Origin: Pseudovibrio denitrificans JCM 12308
Lineage (GTDB): Bacteria > Pseudomonadota > Alphaproteobacteria > Rhizobiales > Stappiaceae
DNA: 41,670 bases
Reading direction: 5' to 3'
Assembly: GCF_001310815.1 (NCBI RefSeq)
Contig: NZ_BAZK01000035.1
Span: 1-41,670, forward strand
Shown here one piece after another: positions 1 through 7,429 of the stretch. Numbering within the stretch: the first letter of the stretch is position 1; every line of letters starts with the position of its first letter. Below the pieces are notes generated by a model, which did no database searches, had not been told where the DNA came from, and saw nothing but the letters and a program-made list of their open reading frames with translations. The translations under genes and the position numbers were made by a program.

Positions 1-20
1 ACTCAGCTTCTTAGAGAAAC

Positions 21-95
21 TGGAGCGGGCGATGAGATTCGAACTCACGACCCTAACCTTGGCAAGGTTATGCTCTACCCCTGAGCTACGCCCGC
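21..95 (-). tRNA. tRNA-Gly (anticodon GCC)
   Basis: Read on the minus strand, the acceptor arms GCGGGCG and CGCCCGC pair perfectly and are followed by a discriminator T and an encoded CCA (positions 23-21). The anticodon loop reads CTTGCCAA with anticodon GCC inside a clean five-base-pair stem, and the T arm holds the usual GTTCGAATC. The gene decodes GGC/GGU glycine codons. Its 3' end faces the left edge of the window, so any element integrated at the tRNA 3' end would lie outside this window. Confidence 0.97.
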
Positions 96-146
96 ATTCT
101 GTTTCGCTAGGACCGTTTGTTGCGGCCCCGTCGGTGAGGTGGGAGC

Positions 147-175
147 TATATGACAAAAGCTCGGAGTGAATGCAA
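147..175 (-). promoter_or_regulatory. Likely sigma70-type promoter of tRNA-Gly
   Basis: On the minus strand a TTGCAT -35-like hexamer (170-175) is separated by 17 bases from a CATATA -10-like hexamer (147-152). Transcription would start near 140 and give a leader of roughly 45 bases before the tRNA. Read by eye from the sequence; not tested. Confidence 0.5.
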
Positions 176-871
176 CAAGGAATTTGAAATTCATTGTGGG
201 ATTTCCAAGTGCTTGTGGACGTAACTGTTGTGAGGCTGATCTTGTAATCTATTTAAATACAATGGTTTAGGTGAAATTATAAGGTGTTTTTCCTGTTGTG
301 GAAATAATTGCATCTGCGCAAAATAACCTATGTGATTTTGTCGGAAACTGAGGCGATGAGCTGCAAAAAGGAAATTAGTTCTCTCATATATCTCAATGGG
401 ATCAGGAAATTTTTTGTCCAACCGGGAAAATCACCTGTGAGATCATGGCTAAGAAAATTGTAGCTGAGTGGAGGAGATCACATTTTGTAAGTGGGGGCAG
501 TATGTCGCACATACAGATTTGTATACTTGCTGAGAACTTTTTCAGCGATCCAGTGCTGCCCTTAGGAAACGCAAGTTGCAGATTTTGAGAGTACTCAATC
601 AGAATACTATATTAGAGTTATTCTAAATCCAAAAAGAGATGAACTGTGCATGCTATATGATTAGATTTTGCTAATATTGAAGTATTTATAAGTATACATT
701 CAATTCATATTCTGAATATTTTTTATAAATCTAAATATTGGATCGTCGTAAGTGACGTTATGCGGGGTTTTTAGTTTTGAAAATCCTATAGTAAATGTCA
801 AGCGGTTGCATCAATGTGCTTTTGTTTATAGCGATTCTAAAATCCATTATCTCGTGATGATGGAGGAATTC
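176..871. other. AT-rich non-coding stretch
   Basis: About 700 bases with visibly lower GC than the rest of the window and no convincing gene. The only open frame of note (191-421, minus) starts with TTG, has no ribosome binding site and a low-complexity composition. The part nearest the peroxidase gene (600-740) is very AT-rich and contains an inverted repeat listed separately. The stretch probably contains the peroxidase promoter; I could not fix a convincing -35/-10 pair. Confidence 0.5.
611..627. promoter_or_regulatory. Candidate Irr/iron-control-element box upstream of cytochrome c peroxidase
   Basis: The 17 bases ATTAGAGTTATTCTAAA form an imperfect inverted repeat and match 12 of the 14 fixed positions of the rhizobial iron-control element as I remember it (TTTAGAA, three free bases, TTCTAAA). 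It lies about 245 bases upstream of the peroxidase start. Irr is a haem-sensing Fur-family regulator in Hyphomicrobiales, and di-haem peroxidase genes are among its reported targets. The match is seen directly; the regulator is inferred. Confidence 0.45.
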
Positions 872-2011
872 ATGCGAGCTATAATTAAGACATTGATTGG
901 CGCATCTGTTCTCAGCTTGGCTGCTCAGGGAGGAGCCTTGGCTCAGTCTGAGTTGTTGGAAGAGGCGCGCTCTTACTTCAAGCCGATCCCGCACGCTGTA
1001 CCTACTGTAAAAGGCAACACAATCACTCGCGAAAAAATCGATCTGGGGCGCAAGCTGTTTTTTGATCCGCGGCTATCGCTCTCTGGTTTGTTGTCGTGCA
1101 ACAGTTGTCACAACCTTGGCATGGGTGGGGATGACAATCTGGAAACATCCATCGGCCATGGATGGCAGAAGGGGCCGCGCAATGCGCCTACCGTTCTGAA
1201 TGCTGTGTTCAACCTTGCTCAGTTCTGGGATGGTCGTGCTGAAGACCTGAAAGAGCAAGCAAAAGGCCCTGTGCAGGCTGGTGTTGAAATGGCCAGTACG
1301 CCAGAGCGGGTTGAAGCTGTGCTGAACAGTATGCCTGGCTACACCGAACAGTTTGCAAGAGCATTTCCCGGTGAAGACAAAGCGACGAACTTCGACAATA
1401 TGGCGAAGGCTATCGAAGCTTATGAGGCAACTTTGATCACGCCAGCATCCAAGTTTGACCTGTTCCTTGAGGGCAATGAAAATGCGCTCAATGCTCAGGA
1501 AAAGCAGGGACTTCAGGCGTTTATGGACACTGGTTGTGCTGCTTGTCATGGCGGTGTGAACATTGGTGGTGAAGGGTACTATCCATTCGGTGTGGTTGAG
1601 AAACCAGGCGCTGATGTTCTTCCGGCAAACGACAAAGGCCGCTTTGCTGTCACTCAAACCGCTGAAGAAGAGTACGTTTTCCGTGCATCTCCATTGCGTA
1701 ACATCGAGTTGACAGCCCCTTACTTCCATTCCGGTAAAGTTTGGGATCTGAAACAGGCAGTTGCCATTATGGCCAGCTCTCAGCTGGGTGCAGAACTGAC
1801 TGATGAAGATATTGATGCGATTACTGCTTTCCTGAAGACCCTTACAGGTGAGCAGCCGGTTGTTGAGTATCCGATCCTTCCGGTTCGGACGGATTCTACA
1901 CCACTCCCTGATCCGTCTGTCATGACGCTCACTAAGCAAACTAATCGCCCCCGGTTTGCGAGAGGCAGGCAGTTCTTATGGACTGCTTGCCTTTTTTTAT
2001 GGGTGCCTTAA
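872..2011 (+). CDS. Di-haem cytochrome c peroxidase (CcpA/MauG family), periplasmic
   Basis: Reduces hydrogen peroxide to water in the periplasm with electrons from cytochrome c or a cupredoxin. I start it at the ATG at 872 because a GGAGG sits five bases upstream (862-866) and residues 1-24 then form a clean Sec signal ending in ALA. An upstream in-frame start at 752 would bury the signal. Two CxxCH haem sites are visible: CNSCH at residues 76-80 and CAACH at 222-226. The body runs to a typical family ending around residue 350. The last 20 or so residues (arginine- and tryptophan-rich) are unlike the family and are encoded across a hairpin-plus-T-run terminator, so the true stop may be the TAA at 1933-1935 in a shifted frame. 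It is a single-gene unit, possibly under iron/haem control. Confidence 0.92.
   Translation: MRAIIKTLIGASVLSLAAQGGALAQSELLEEARSYFKPIPHAVPTVKGNTITREKIDLGRKLFFDPRLSLSGLLSCNSCHNLGMGGDDNLETSIGHGWQKGPRNAPTVLNAVFNLAQFWDGRAEDLKEQAKGPVQAGVEMASTPERVEAVLNSMPGYTEQFARAFPGEDKATNFDNMAKAIEAYEATLITPASKFDLFLEGNENALNAQEKQGLQAFMDTGCAACHGGVNIGGEGYYPFGVVEKPGADVLPANDKGRFAVTQTAEEEYVFRASPLRNIELTAPYFHSGKVWDLKQAVAIMASSQLGAELTDEDIDAITAFLKTLTGEQPVVEYPILPVRTDSTPLPDPSVMTLTKQTNRPRFARGRQFLWTACLFLWVP
1963..1998 (+). terminator. Rho-independent terminator inside the annotated 3' end of the peroxidase gene
   Basis: An 11-base-pair stem (1963-1973 with 1982-1992, one G-T pair) with an 8-base loop is followed by seven T. It lies before the apparent stop codon at 2009-2011, which is an odd place for a terminator and suggests the reading frame has been artificially extended. 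Confidence 0.75.
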
Positions 2012-2076
2012 AACGGTGCAGCATTTATGTGGCAAACACTTGGTTTATCTCAGAGACTTGGGGGAGGTTCTTCTAC

Positions 2077-2604
2077 ATGCCAGCAAGCCGTTCGCAACTG
2101 ATGTCCTTTTTGGAAGAGCTGAACATTCCGGTTTCTACCATTGATCATGAACCGGTTTTCACGGTTGCTGAGTCTGCTGACTTGCATGATCGTATTCCCG
2201 GTGGGCACACCAAAAACCTCTTTCTGAAAGACAAGAAGGGGAATCTCTTTTTGGTTGTTGCGCTTCATGATGCTACGATTGATCTGAAAAAGATCTCCAG
2301 CATCATTGGTGCATCTGGTCGTGTTTCTTTTGGTAAGGCTGATCTGTTGGAAGAGGTTCTGGGTGTAACGCCGGGATCTGTGACGCCGTTTTCTCTGATC
2401 AATGATCGCGAGGCGCAGCGGGTTTCTGTTGTGTTTGACGCGAACATGATGGAGCAGGAAGTTCTGAACTTCCATCCGCTGCTGAACAACGCTTCTACAG
2501 CGATTTCGGCAGATGGGTTGATGGCATTTGCAAAGGCATGTGGGCATGACGCAAGAGTGCTTGCGGTGTCTGCAGAGGCGCAGAAAGTCACTGAAGATCT
2601 ATAA
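2077..2604 (+). CDS. YbaK/ProX-family aminoacyl-tRNA deacylase (prolyl-tRNA editing protein-like)
   Basis: Free-standing relatives of the prolyl-tRNA synthetase INS editing domain hydrolyse mis-acylated tRNA such as Ala-tRNA(Pro). The start at 2077 is chosen for the strong GGGGAGG at 2061-2067; this gives 175 residues, the usual length of the free-standing group, whereas a start at 1978 would lie inside the preceding gene's terminator. Visible family features are the HEPVFTVAES segment near the N-terminus, the GGHTKNLFLKDKK strand with its conserved lysines, and the central GVTPGSVTPFSL loop. It is close to the cnoX/LON/Trm112 group and shares their orientation, although 120 bases separate it from cnoX. 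The exact substrate cannot be read from the sequence. Confidence 0.88.
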   Translation: MPASRSQLMSFLEELNIPVSTIDHEPVFTVAESADLHDRIPGGHTKNLFLKDKKGNLFLVVALHDATIDLKKISSIIGASGRVSFGKADLLEEVLGVTPGSVTPFSLINDREAQRVSVVFDANMMEQEVLNFHPLLNNASTAISADGLMAFAKACGHDARVLAVSAEAQKVTEDL

Positions 2605-2725
2605 AAACTGAGTGATCGCCAATTGTAATTGGTCTCGTCTAAGACCATTTTAGGCAGCAGTTAAAGATTTTGATATGCGGAGCGCTGATAAAAGCAGCTC
2701 CCAGTTCAGGTAAAGGGTCAAGATA

Positions 2726-3721
2726 ATGAGTGGATCCGGTTATTCCGTAGGTGGCAGCTTTGGAGGCTCCCTTGGTGGTGGATATGGCGGTGGTTACCAG
2801 ACCAACACACAGGCTGGTGCGGCTTCCCCATCCGCTGCTCCTGCAGCTGCGGCTGACTTGATTGTAGATACGACCACTCAGACCTTTGTGCAGGATGTAA
2901 TCGAGGGCTCCCGTAATCAGGTTGTTCTCGTTGATTTCTGGGCACCTTGGTGTGGTCCGTGTAAACAGCTTACTCCAACGCTTGAGAAAGTGGTCAAGGA
3001 AGCGAATGGCGCTGTTAAGCTGGTGAAGATGAACATCGAAGAGTACCCGGAAGTTGCGGGTCAGATGGGTGTTCAGTCGATCCCAGCTGTGTTTGCGTTT
3101 AAAGGTGGCCAGCCTGTTGATGGCTTCATGGGCGCTCAGACTGAGGGTGAAGTTAAAAAGTTCCTCGACCGTATCGGTGTGAAGATTGGTCCAAGCGATC
3201 TGGAAGTGATGCTTGAGAAGGCTGATGAGCTTCGTGATGCGGAAGGCTATCCGGAAGCTGCGCAGCTTTATGGTGGCGCGCTATCCATTGATGCTGGCAA
3301 CGTGCATGCACTGAGCGGCCTTGCTATGTGTTATCTCGCTCTTGGTGAGAAAGAACATGCCAAGCAGATGCTCGACATGGTTCCGGAAGATAAGCAGGAT
3401 TCTCAGCAGTTTATTGCGGCTAAGGCTGCGTTGGAACTGGCTGAACAGTCTGAAGGACTGGACGATCTAGCTGAGTTGCGTGAGCGCGTGGAAGCAAATG
3501 CAGATGATCATCAGGCCCGTTTTGACCTTGCGCTTGCATTGAGTGGTAAGGGTGACAAGACTGGCGCTGTTGATGAGCTGATTGAAATTATTCGCCGTGA
3601 CCGCGAGTGGAATGAAGATGGTGCACGCAAGCAGTTGCTGCAGTTTTTTGAGGCCTGGGGCTTCAAAGATGCAGGTGCTGTTTACGGTCGCCGTAAACTC
3701 TCCTCAATTTTATTCTCGTAA
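2726..3721 (+). CDS. cnoX: Thioredoxin-TPR co-chaperone, CnoX/YbbN family
   Basis: CnoX proteins hold unfolded or oxidised clients and pass them to the chaperonin. Residues 55-155 are a thioredoxin fold with an intact WCGPC redox motif (W75-C79), as in Caulobacter CnoX and unlike E. coli CnoX, which lacks the pair. Residues from about 165 to 331 form TPR-type helices (EAAQLYGGAL, ARFDLALAL) ending in the family signature RRKLSSILFS. The ATG at 2726 follows AAAGGG at 2712-2717. The first 40 residues are an extra, disordered Gly/Ser/Tyr-rich then Ala/Pro-rich tail. It heads a likely operon with the LON-domain gene (34 bases downstream) and the Trm112-like gene. Confidence 0.9.
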   Translation: MSGSGYSVGGSFGGSLGGGYGGGYQTNTQAGAASPSAAPAAAADLIVDTTTQTFVQDVIEGSRNQVVLVDFWAPWCGPCKQLTPTLEKVVKEANGAVKLVKMNIEEYPEVAGQMGVQSIPAVFAFKGGQPVDGFMGAQTEGEVKKFLDRIGVKIGPSDLEVMLEKADELRDAEGYPEAAQLYGGALSIDAGNVHALSGLAMCYLALGEKEHAKQMLDMVPEDKQDSQQFIAAKAALELAEQSEGLDDLAELRERVEANADDHQARFDLALALSGKGDKTGAVDELIEIIRRDREWNEDGARKQLLQFFEAWGFKDAGAVYGRRKLSSILFS

Positions 3722-3755
3722 TCTTGGCCTAATGATAAGAGCGGAGAGCACTTAA

Positions 3756-4445
3756 GTGGCCTCGATGACTGTTGGAAATGCGACCTACGCAGGTCTGGAT
3801 GACCTGCCGCAGGTTGTACCGTTGTTTGTTTTGCCGGGAGCTATCTTGCTCCCGCGCTCCCATATGCCTCTCAATGTTTTTGAGCCGCGCTACACCGCGA
3901 TGATCGACAGTGCTTTGCGCACTGATCGGATGATTGGTGTGATTCAGCCGCAGTTTGATACAAGCGATGAAGAGTTGGCCGGACGGCCAAAGCTTTGCAC
4001 CGTTGGCTGTATGGGGCGTATTACCGGTTTCCAGGAGAGTGGCGATGGCCGCTATCTGATTACGCTTTCCGGTGTTTCCCGCTTTGAGCTTCGTGGTGAG
4101 TTGGAAGAACGTGCGCCGTTCCGTCGTGGGCATGTGGATCCGACCCGATTTGCCAGTGATCTGAAGACAGGTCTTGGTGAAGACGATGTGGATCGTGAGC
4201 TGCTGCTTTCAACGCTCAAGGAGTATTTGAGCGTGAATGATCTGGAAGCGGATTGGGATAGCGTGAATTCTGCTTCGACAGAGGTATTGGTCAATGCGCT
4301 GTGCATGATGAGTCCTTATGGACCTAAAGAGAAGCAGGCTCTGTTGGAGACAGAGAATCTGAAAGTGCGTGCGGATACGCTGATTGCGCTGGCTGAAGTG
4401 GAGCTGGCACGTGGCAACGGTGGTGCAGGCAGCACTCTTCAGTGA
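3756..4445 (+). CDS. LON substrate-binding-domain protein (Lon N-terminal-like)
   Basis: A 229-residue stand-alone version of the N-terminal domain of the Lon protease, with no ATPase or peptidase part. The signature LFVLPGAILLPRSHMPLNVFEPRY lies at about residues 24-47 (key residues F25, P27, N39, F41, E42, R44). The start is taken as GTG 3756 because GCGGAGAG (3741-3748) sits seven bases before it; an ATG nine bases later is spaced too far away. It follows cnoX closely, in the same direction and in an arrangement common in Alphaproteobacteria, which suggests a protein quality-control role. Its true function is not established. Confidence 0.88.
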   Translation: MASMTVGNATYAGLDDLPQVVPLFVLPGAILLPRSHMPLNVFEPRYTAMIDSALRTDRMIGVIQPQFDTSDEELAGRPKLCTVGCMGRITGFQESGDGRYLITLSGVSRFELRGELEERAPFRRGHVDPTRFASDLKTGLGEDDVDRELLLSTLKEYLSVNDLEADWDSVNSASTEVLVNALCMMSPYGPKEKQALLETENLKVRADTLIALAEVELARGNGGAGSTLQ

Positions 4446-4478
4446 TGCAGGTAATGATAAGAGATGAATGAGGGCTCT

Positions 4479-4669
4479 ATGAGCGAATTTGAAGCGCCGC
4501 AGCTGGACCGACGCTTCTGGAGTTGTTGGTCTGCCCTGTGACGAAGACAACGCTTGAGTACAACGCTGAGAACCAGGAGTTGATTTCTCGCGCTGCTAAG
4601 CTGGCTTATCCAATTCGGAACGGCATTCCGATCATGTTGGAAGAAGAAGCGCGTAAGCTGGAAGACTAA
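4479..4669 (+). CDS. Trm112-like zinc-ribbon/UPF0434 small protein, one-base frameshift
   Basis: Family members are about 60 residues, conserved in Proteobacteria, and related to the Trm112 methyltransferase activator. From the ATG at 4479 the frame stops after about 20 residues (TGA). One base further round, the sequence encodes the expected LLELLVCPVTK, then LISRAAKLAYPI and GIPIMLEEEAR, ending at TAA 4667-4669. Adding one C at the CC at 4508-4509 joins the halves into 63 residues beginning MSEFEAPQLDPT. AGGG at 4471-4474 precedes the start, and an in-frame ATG at 4464 is an alternative. It is the last gene of the cnoX-LON group. The break is most simply a sequencing deletion. Confidence 0.85.
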
Positions 4670-4676
4670 ATGCTGT

Positions 4677-4709
4677 AAAGGCTAGGAGAGATGATCTTCT
4701 AGCCTTTTT
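4677..4709. terminator. Terminator hairpin between convergent genes
   Basis: Stem 4679-4689 with 4695-4705 (11 pairs, one G-T), five-base loop, followed by a T run on the plus strand. It ends the cnoX/LON/Trm112 transcript. The repaired stop codon of the convergent DUF167 gene (4682-4684) falls inside the stem. Confidence 0.8.
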
Positions 4710-4998
4710 GCCAGATCCTGCGGTTCACCCAGAACACGCAGAGTTTTTATGCGGGCCGTGGAGCCTGCAATCACTTCAGTTGAAGATTTTGGAACAGAGA
4801 GTGCTTTTGCAAACAGGGCTGCAACGGCTTTGTTGCTGCGCCCTTTTCCGGCACTGCGCGAACTCTCGCTAGGACAAGCGGACGTCCGTCAGACTGTGTG
4901 CCGATTTTCTCAATCTGATCTTTGGAGGATTTGGGGGTGAGGCGGACGGTAATGAGAATTCCGTCAGCCTGCAGTTTCCAAGGGCGTTCGTCTGCCAC
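4682..4998 (-). CDS. DUF167/YggU family protein, one-base frameshift
   Basis: The N-terminal part reads TVRLTPKSSKDQIEKI and ARVRAVPEKGAA, the family hallmark, but then leaves the family and stops at 4771. One missing base at the TGTT run (4832-4834; an A lost on the coding strand) restores NKAVAALFAKAL, VIAGSTARIKTL and RLEDHLS, ending at TAG 4684-4682 with 105 residues in all. The start is GTG 4998, three bases after the yggT stop, so the two genes are probably translationally coupled. The family fold is known but not its function. The break is probably a sequencing error. Confidence 0.83.
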
Positions 4999-5001
4999 TA
5001 C

Positions 5002-5292
5002 TTAGAATACGTAGGGGTAGATGTAGAGGCCGATGACGCGCTCGATGAGAAAGATGCCGAGTAGCAGCACAATCGGTGAAAGGTCCAGTCCACCCATTGC
5101 AGGCAGGACTCGGCGGATCGGTCGCAGGAGCGGCTCTGTCAGATTGTAGAGCGTCTGTCCGATCATAGCGATGAACTGATTGTGCGAGTTCACCACGTTG
5201 AACGCGTAGAGCCACGAGAAGATCACGTTTGCAATAATGACCCACGTGTAAAGATTTAAGATGATGAAAACGACATCAAGAATAGCGCGCAT
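5002..5292 (-). CDS. yggT: YggT family inner-membrane protein
   Basis: A 96-residue protein with two hydrophobic blocks (residues about 4-30 and 65-90) joined by the conserved SHNQFIAMIGQTLYNLTEPLLRPIRR linker, whose TEPLLRPIR signature is diagnostic. The ATG at 5292 is preferred; an in-frame TTG 18 bases upstream is unlikely. YggT is a cytochrome-b6f CCB3-like family linked to osmotic tolerance and cell-envelope placement, but the biochemical role is unsettled. It is transcribed with the DUF167 gene, a pairing seen in many Proteobacteria. Confidence 0.92.
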   Translation of the reverse strand: MRAILDVVFIILNLYTWVIIANVIFSWLYAFNVVNSHNQFIAMIGQTLYNLTEPLLRPIRRVLPAMGGLDLSPIVLLLGIFLIERVIGLYIYPYVF

Positions 5293-5481
5293 GGACTGGT
5301 TAAACTCCAAGTTTGCGGAGATGAACTTTCTAAATTGCTTCCTTTAAGACAGAGCTCAGGAAACAGAGTTGTTCTTCATGTAACTTTGAACTGAGGCACC
5401 TGCAAGATCCAGTATGCCTCATTTTTCTATATTTAGAGCTAATTTCCGCAATGAGCCCATGAAAAAATGCCAATTGCCGGT

Positions 5482-5516
5482 AGCGGTATGCCCCTGAAAT
5501 GGAGGGGCATACCGCT
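5482..5516. terminator. Perfect 14-bp hairpin downstream of the MnmC-type oxidase gene
   Basis: Arms 5482-5495 and 5503-5516 are perfectly complementary (AGCGGTATGCCCCT and its complement), with a 7-base loop. It lies 22 bases past the stop of the oxidase gene. No T run follows immediately on either strand; a run of T on the minus strand comes about 15 bases after the stem. It is probably an mRNA 3'-end stabiliser or terminator. Confidence 0.5.
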
Positions 5517-5537
5517 TACGGGCTATGGTGATTTGCT

Positions 5538-6656
5538 TTAGCCAAAGTGGAAGGTAGGCTTGAAGCTCTCTGGCAGGTGAATTGGTTTGCCCTGTTCCGG
5601 GAACATTTCCTGCATCAAGCAAGCTGCGATGCGGTGAGAGATGGCATAAGAGATTTTGAAGCCACCGGTTGCCACCCACGTTTTCTCAGTGCCTGGAATG
5701 AGGCCAACCAATGGATCACGTTTTTTGCATTTTGGACGGATGCCAGCCCACCGGGTGATGATGGGTGCGCCTTTGAGGGACGGGCAGAAGCCAATTGCTT
5801 TTTTGAGCATGGTCTGGATGTCAGCTTCTACAGGCTCTTTGCTGGTCCACTCCTGCTCTGAGGTGGAACCGATAGCGACAGTTCCGTTGGCGTGGGAGAC
5901 AACGTAGATACCATCATCGTAGATTACCGGCAGAGGCTTTTCAGCTTTGTATTCCAGCAGAAGGGATTGTCCCTTTACGCCCATGCCGATGGTTTTGCCT
6001 GCTATTTCGCTGAGCGGCCCAAATCCTTCATAGCCTGCGGAATGAACGACACGATCTGCTGTCAGGGTCTCGCCGTTTCCGAGTGAGACGGTACTGGTAG
6101 TTTCATCGAAGCTGAGGAACTCAGTGTGTTCCATGATATCGATACGGGTTTCTAGGAAAGCTTTGAGGCCAGCTGACACGAGGCGTGGATTGGCGCGTGC
6201 CGCCAGAGTATCCCAGATGATGCCGAGCGGTGCTGCTTCCGGTGTGAGCCAGTCGCTGAACGGTGTTTCTTTCACCACGTTGAAAGTGAAGCCGGTTTCA
6301 TCGCTTCTCCAGCGCTGCTTGCTTTCTTCAACGCGGGAGAGGGCGTGTTCGAGCTTGTGTTCGGTGTAGAGCGGGATCAATCGGCCTGCACGGCTGTAGC
6401 CGACGGTCATGCCTGTGGCTTCTTCAAGCTCTGCTACGATATCGGAGAGTTCGATCAGGGCGTCCAGCTGAAACTGCTTCTTTTCGTTCCATTGACTAGG
6501 AACGTGAGGCATCAAAGCGCCGACAAGACCGGCACTTGCACCCGAAGCAATTGTGTTCTTTTCCAGAAGAGCGACTTTCAAGCCTTTTCCGAGTGCGGCT
6601 TTAGCGACGCTGAGTCCGAAAATTCCCCCACCAACAACAACTATATCGTAGGTCAT
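5538..6656 (-). CDS. mnmC: FAD-dependent oxidoreductase, DAO family; probable separate MnmC oxidase half
   Basis: A 372-residue FAD enzyme. The N-terminal GGGIFG (G9-G14) dinucleotide motif follows a beta strand, and GASAGLVGALMPHVPSQWNEKK at residues 38-59 resembles the substrate-side region of the MnmC oxidase domain. The C-terminal WAGIRP and WVATGGFKISYAIS are typical DAO-fold FAD contacts. In E. coli the MnmC protein fuses an oxidase that removes the carboxymethyl group from cmnm5-(s2)U34 of tRNA to a methyltransferase. Here the methyltransferase MnmD is the divergent neighbour 68 bases away, which is the main reason for this assignment. A generic amino-acid oxidase remains possible. Confidence 0.75.
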   Translation of the reverse strand: MTYDIVVVGGGIFGLSVAKAALGKGLKVALLEKNTIASGASAGLVGALMPHVPSQWNEKKQFQLDALIELSDIVAELEEATGMTVGYSRAGRLIPLYTEHKLEHALSRVEESKQRWRSDETGFTFNVVKETPFSDWLTPEAAPLGIIWDTLAARANPRLVSAGLKAFLETRIDIMEHTEFLSFDETTSTVSLGNGETLTADRVVHSAGYEGFGPLSEIAGKTIGMGVKGQSLLLEYKAEKPLPVIYDDGIYVVSHANGTVAIGSTSEQEWTSKEPVEADIQTMLKKAIGFCPSLKGAPIITRWAGIRPKCKKRDPLVGLIPGTEKTWVATGGFKISYAISHRIAACLMQEMFPEQGKPIHLPESFKPTFHFG

Positions 6657-6724
6657 GTTTTTTTATTTCCCAGGTTGGGGTATAAGCCCAACCGATTTGT
6701 ACGTTAGAGATTTGGCTTAGACAT

Positions 6725-7425
6725 ATGACAGAGCGCCCAAAATTGGAATGGATGATGCGAATGTGCCGTATGCGTCGCAGTTTGGAGATACTTATTACTC
6801 CAAAGCGGGTGGATTAGGCGAAACGCGCTACGTATTTCTGCAGGGTAACAAGCTTCCAGAACGCTGGAAGGATGCTCCGTCATTTACCATTGCCGAGTTG
6901 GGGTTTGGAACCGGACTTAATTTTCTGGCCACTCTGGAGCTTTTGTTGAGCTTGCCCGAGGCGGAGCGGGCGAAGCTGACTTATGTTTCGTTTGAGCTCT
7001 ATCCGATGGAAGCCGCAGAGATTGATAAAGCGCTTTCTCAATGGCCCGAGCTTAAAACTCTTAAAGACAAGCTTTTAGCAGCCTGGAACCCTCAGCCGGG
7101 TTGGAACCCGATTACCATTGATGGAGTGCGGCTGCTGCTGGGTGTTGGTGATGCGCGCGAAATGCTGCCTACGCTGTCATTCCCGGTGGATGCCTGGTTC
7201 CTGGATGGTTTCAATCCTGCACGGAACCCGGAACTTTGGGGCAGAGATCTGATGTTGGCTGTTGGTGAGAAAACTGCTGTTGGCGGCACGTTCGGCACCT
7301 ACACAGCTGCCGGATGGGTGCGCCGGAATTTGCAGACTGCGGGTTTTGATGTTGAGCGTATCAAAGGCTATGGCACAAAACGCCAGATGATGGTGGGGCA
7401 GAAACCTGCCGCCACCGTAGCCTGA
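6725..7425 (+). CDS. mnmD: MnmD, tRNA nm5U34 methyltransferase, one-base frameshift near the start
   Basis: The SAM-dependent enzyme makes the last methylation of mnm5(s2)U34 in tRNA. The intact frame from 6748 shows ETRYVFLQGNKLPERW, the SAM-binding ELGFGTGLNFL and the DAWFLDGFNPARNPELW catalytic-site segment. Families begin about ten residues earlier with a TERPKLEW segment, which is present here from ATG 6725 but in another frame. One G missing at the GG of 6749-6750 (TGGATGATG for TGGGATGATG) joins them, giving 233 residues. A gene caller would start at ATG 6748 and lose those residues. Its stop lies four bases from the stop of the convergent serine deaminase gene. Confidence 0.88.
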
Positions 7426-7429
7426 TTGA

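Noticed and set aside
191..421. 76-residue minus-strand open frame in the AT-rich region
   Set aside because: TTG start, no ribosome binding site, no family features and AT-rich composition.
1073..1939. 288-residue frame antisense to the peroxidase gene
   Set aside because: Shadow of a well-supported gene on the other strand; no ribosome binding site or family features.
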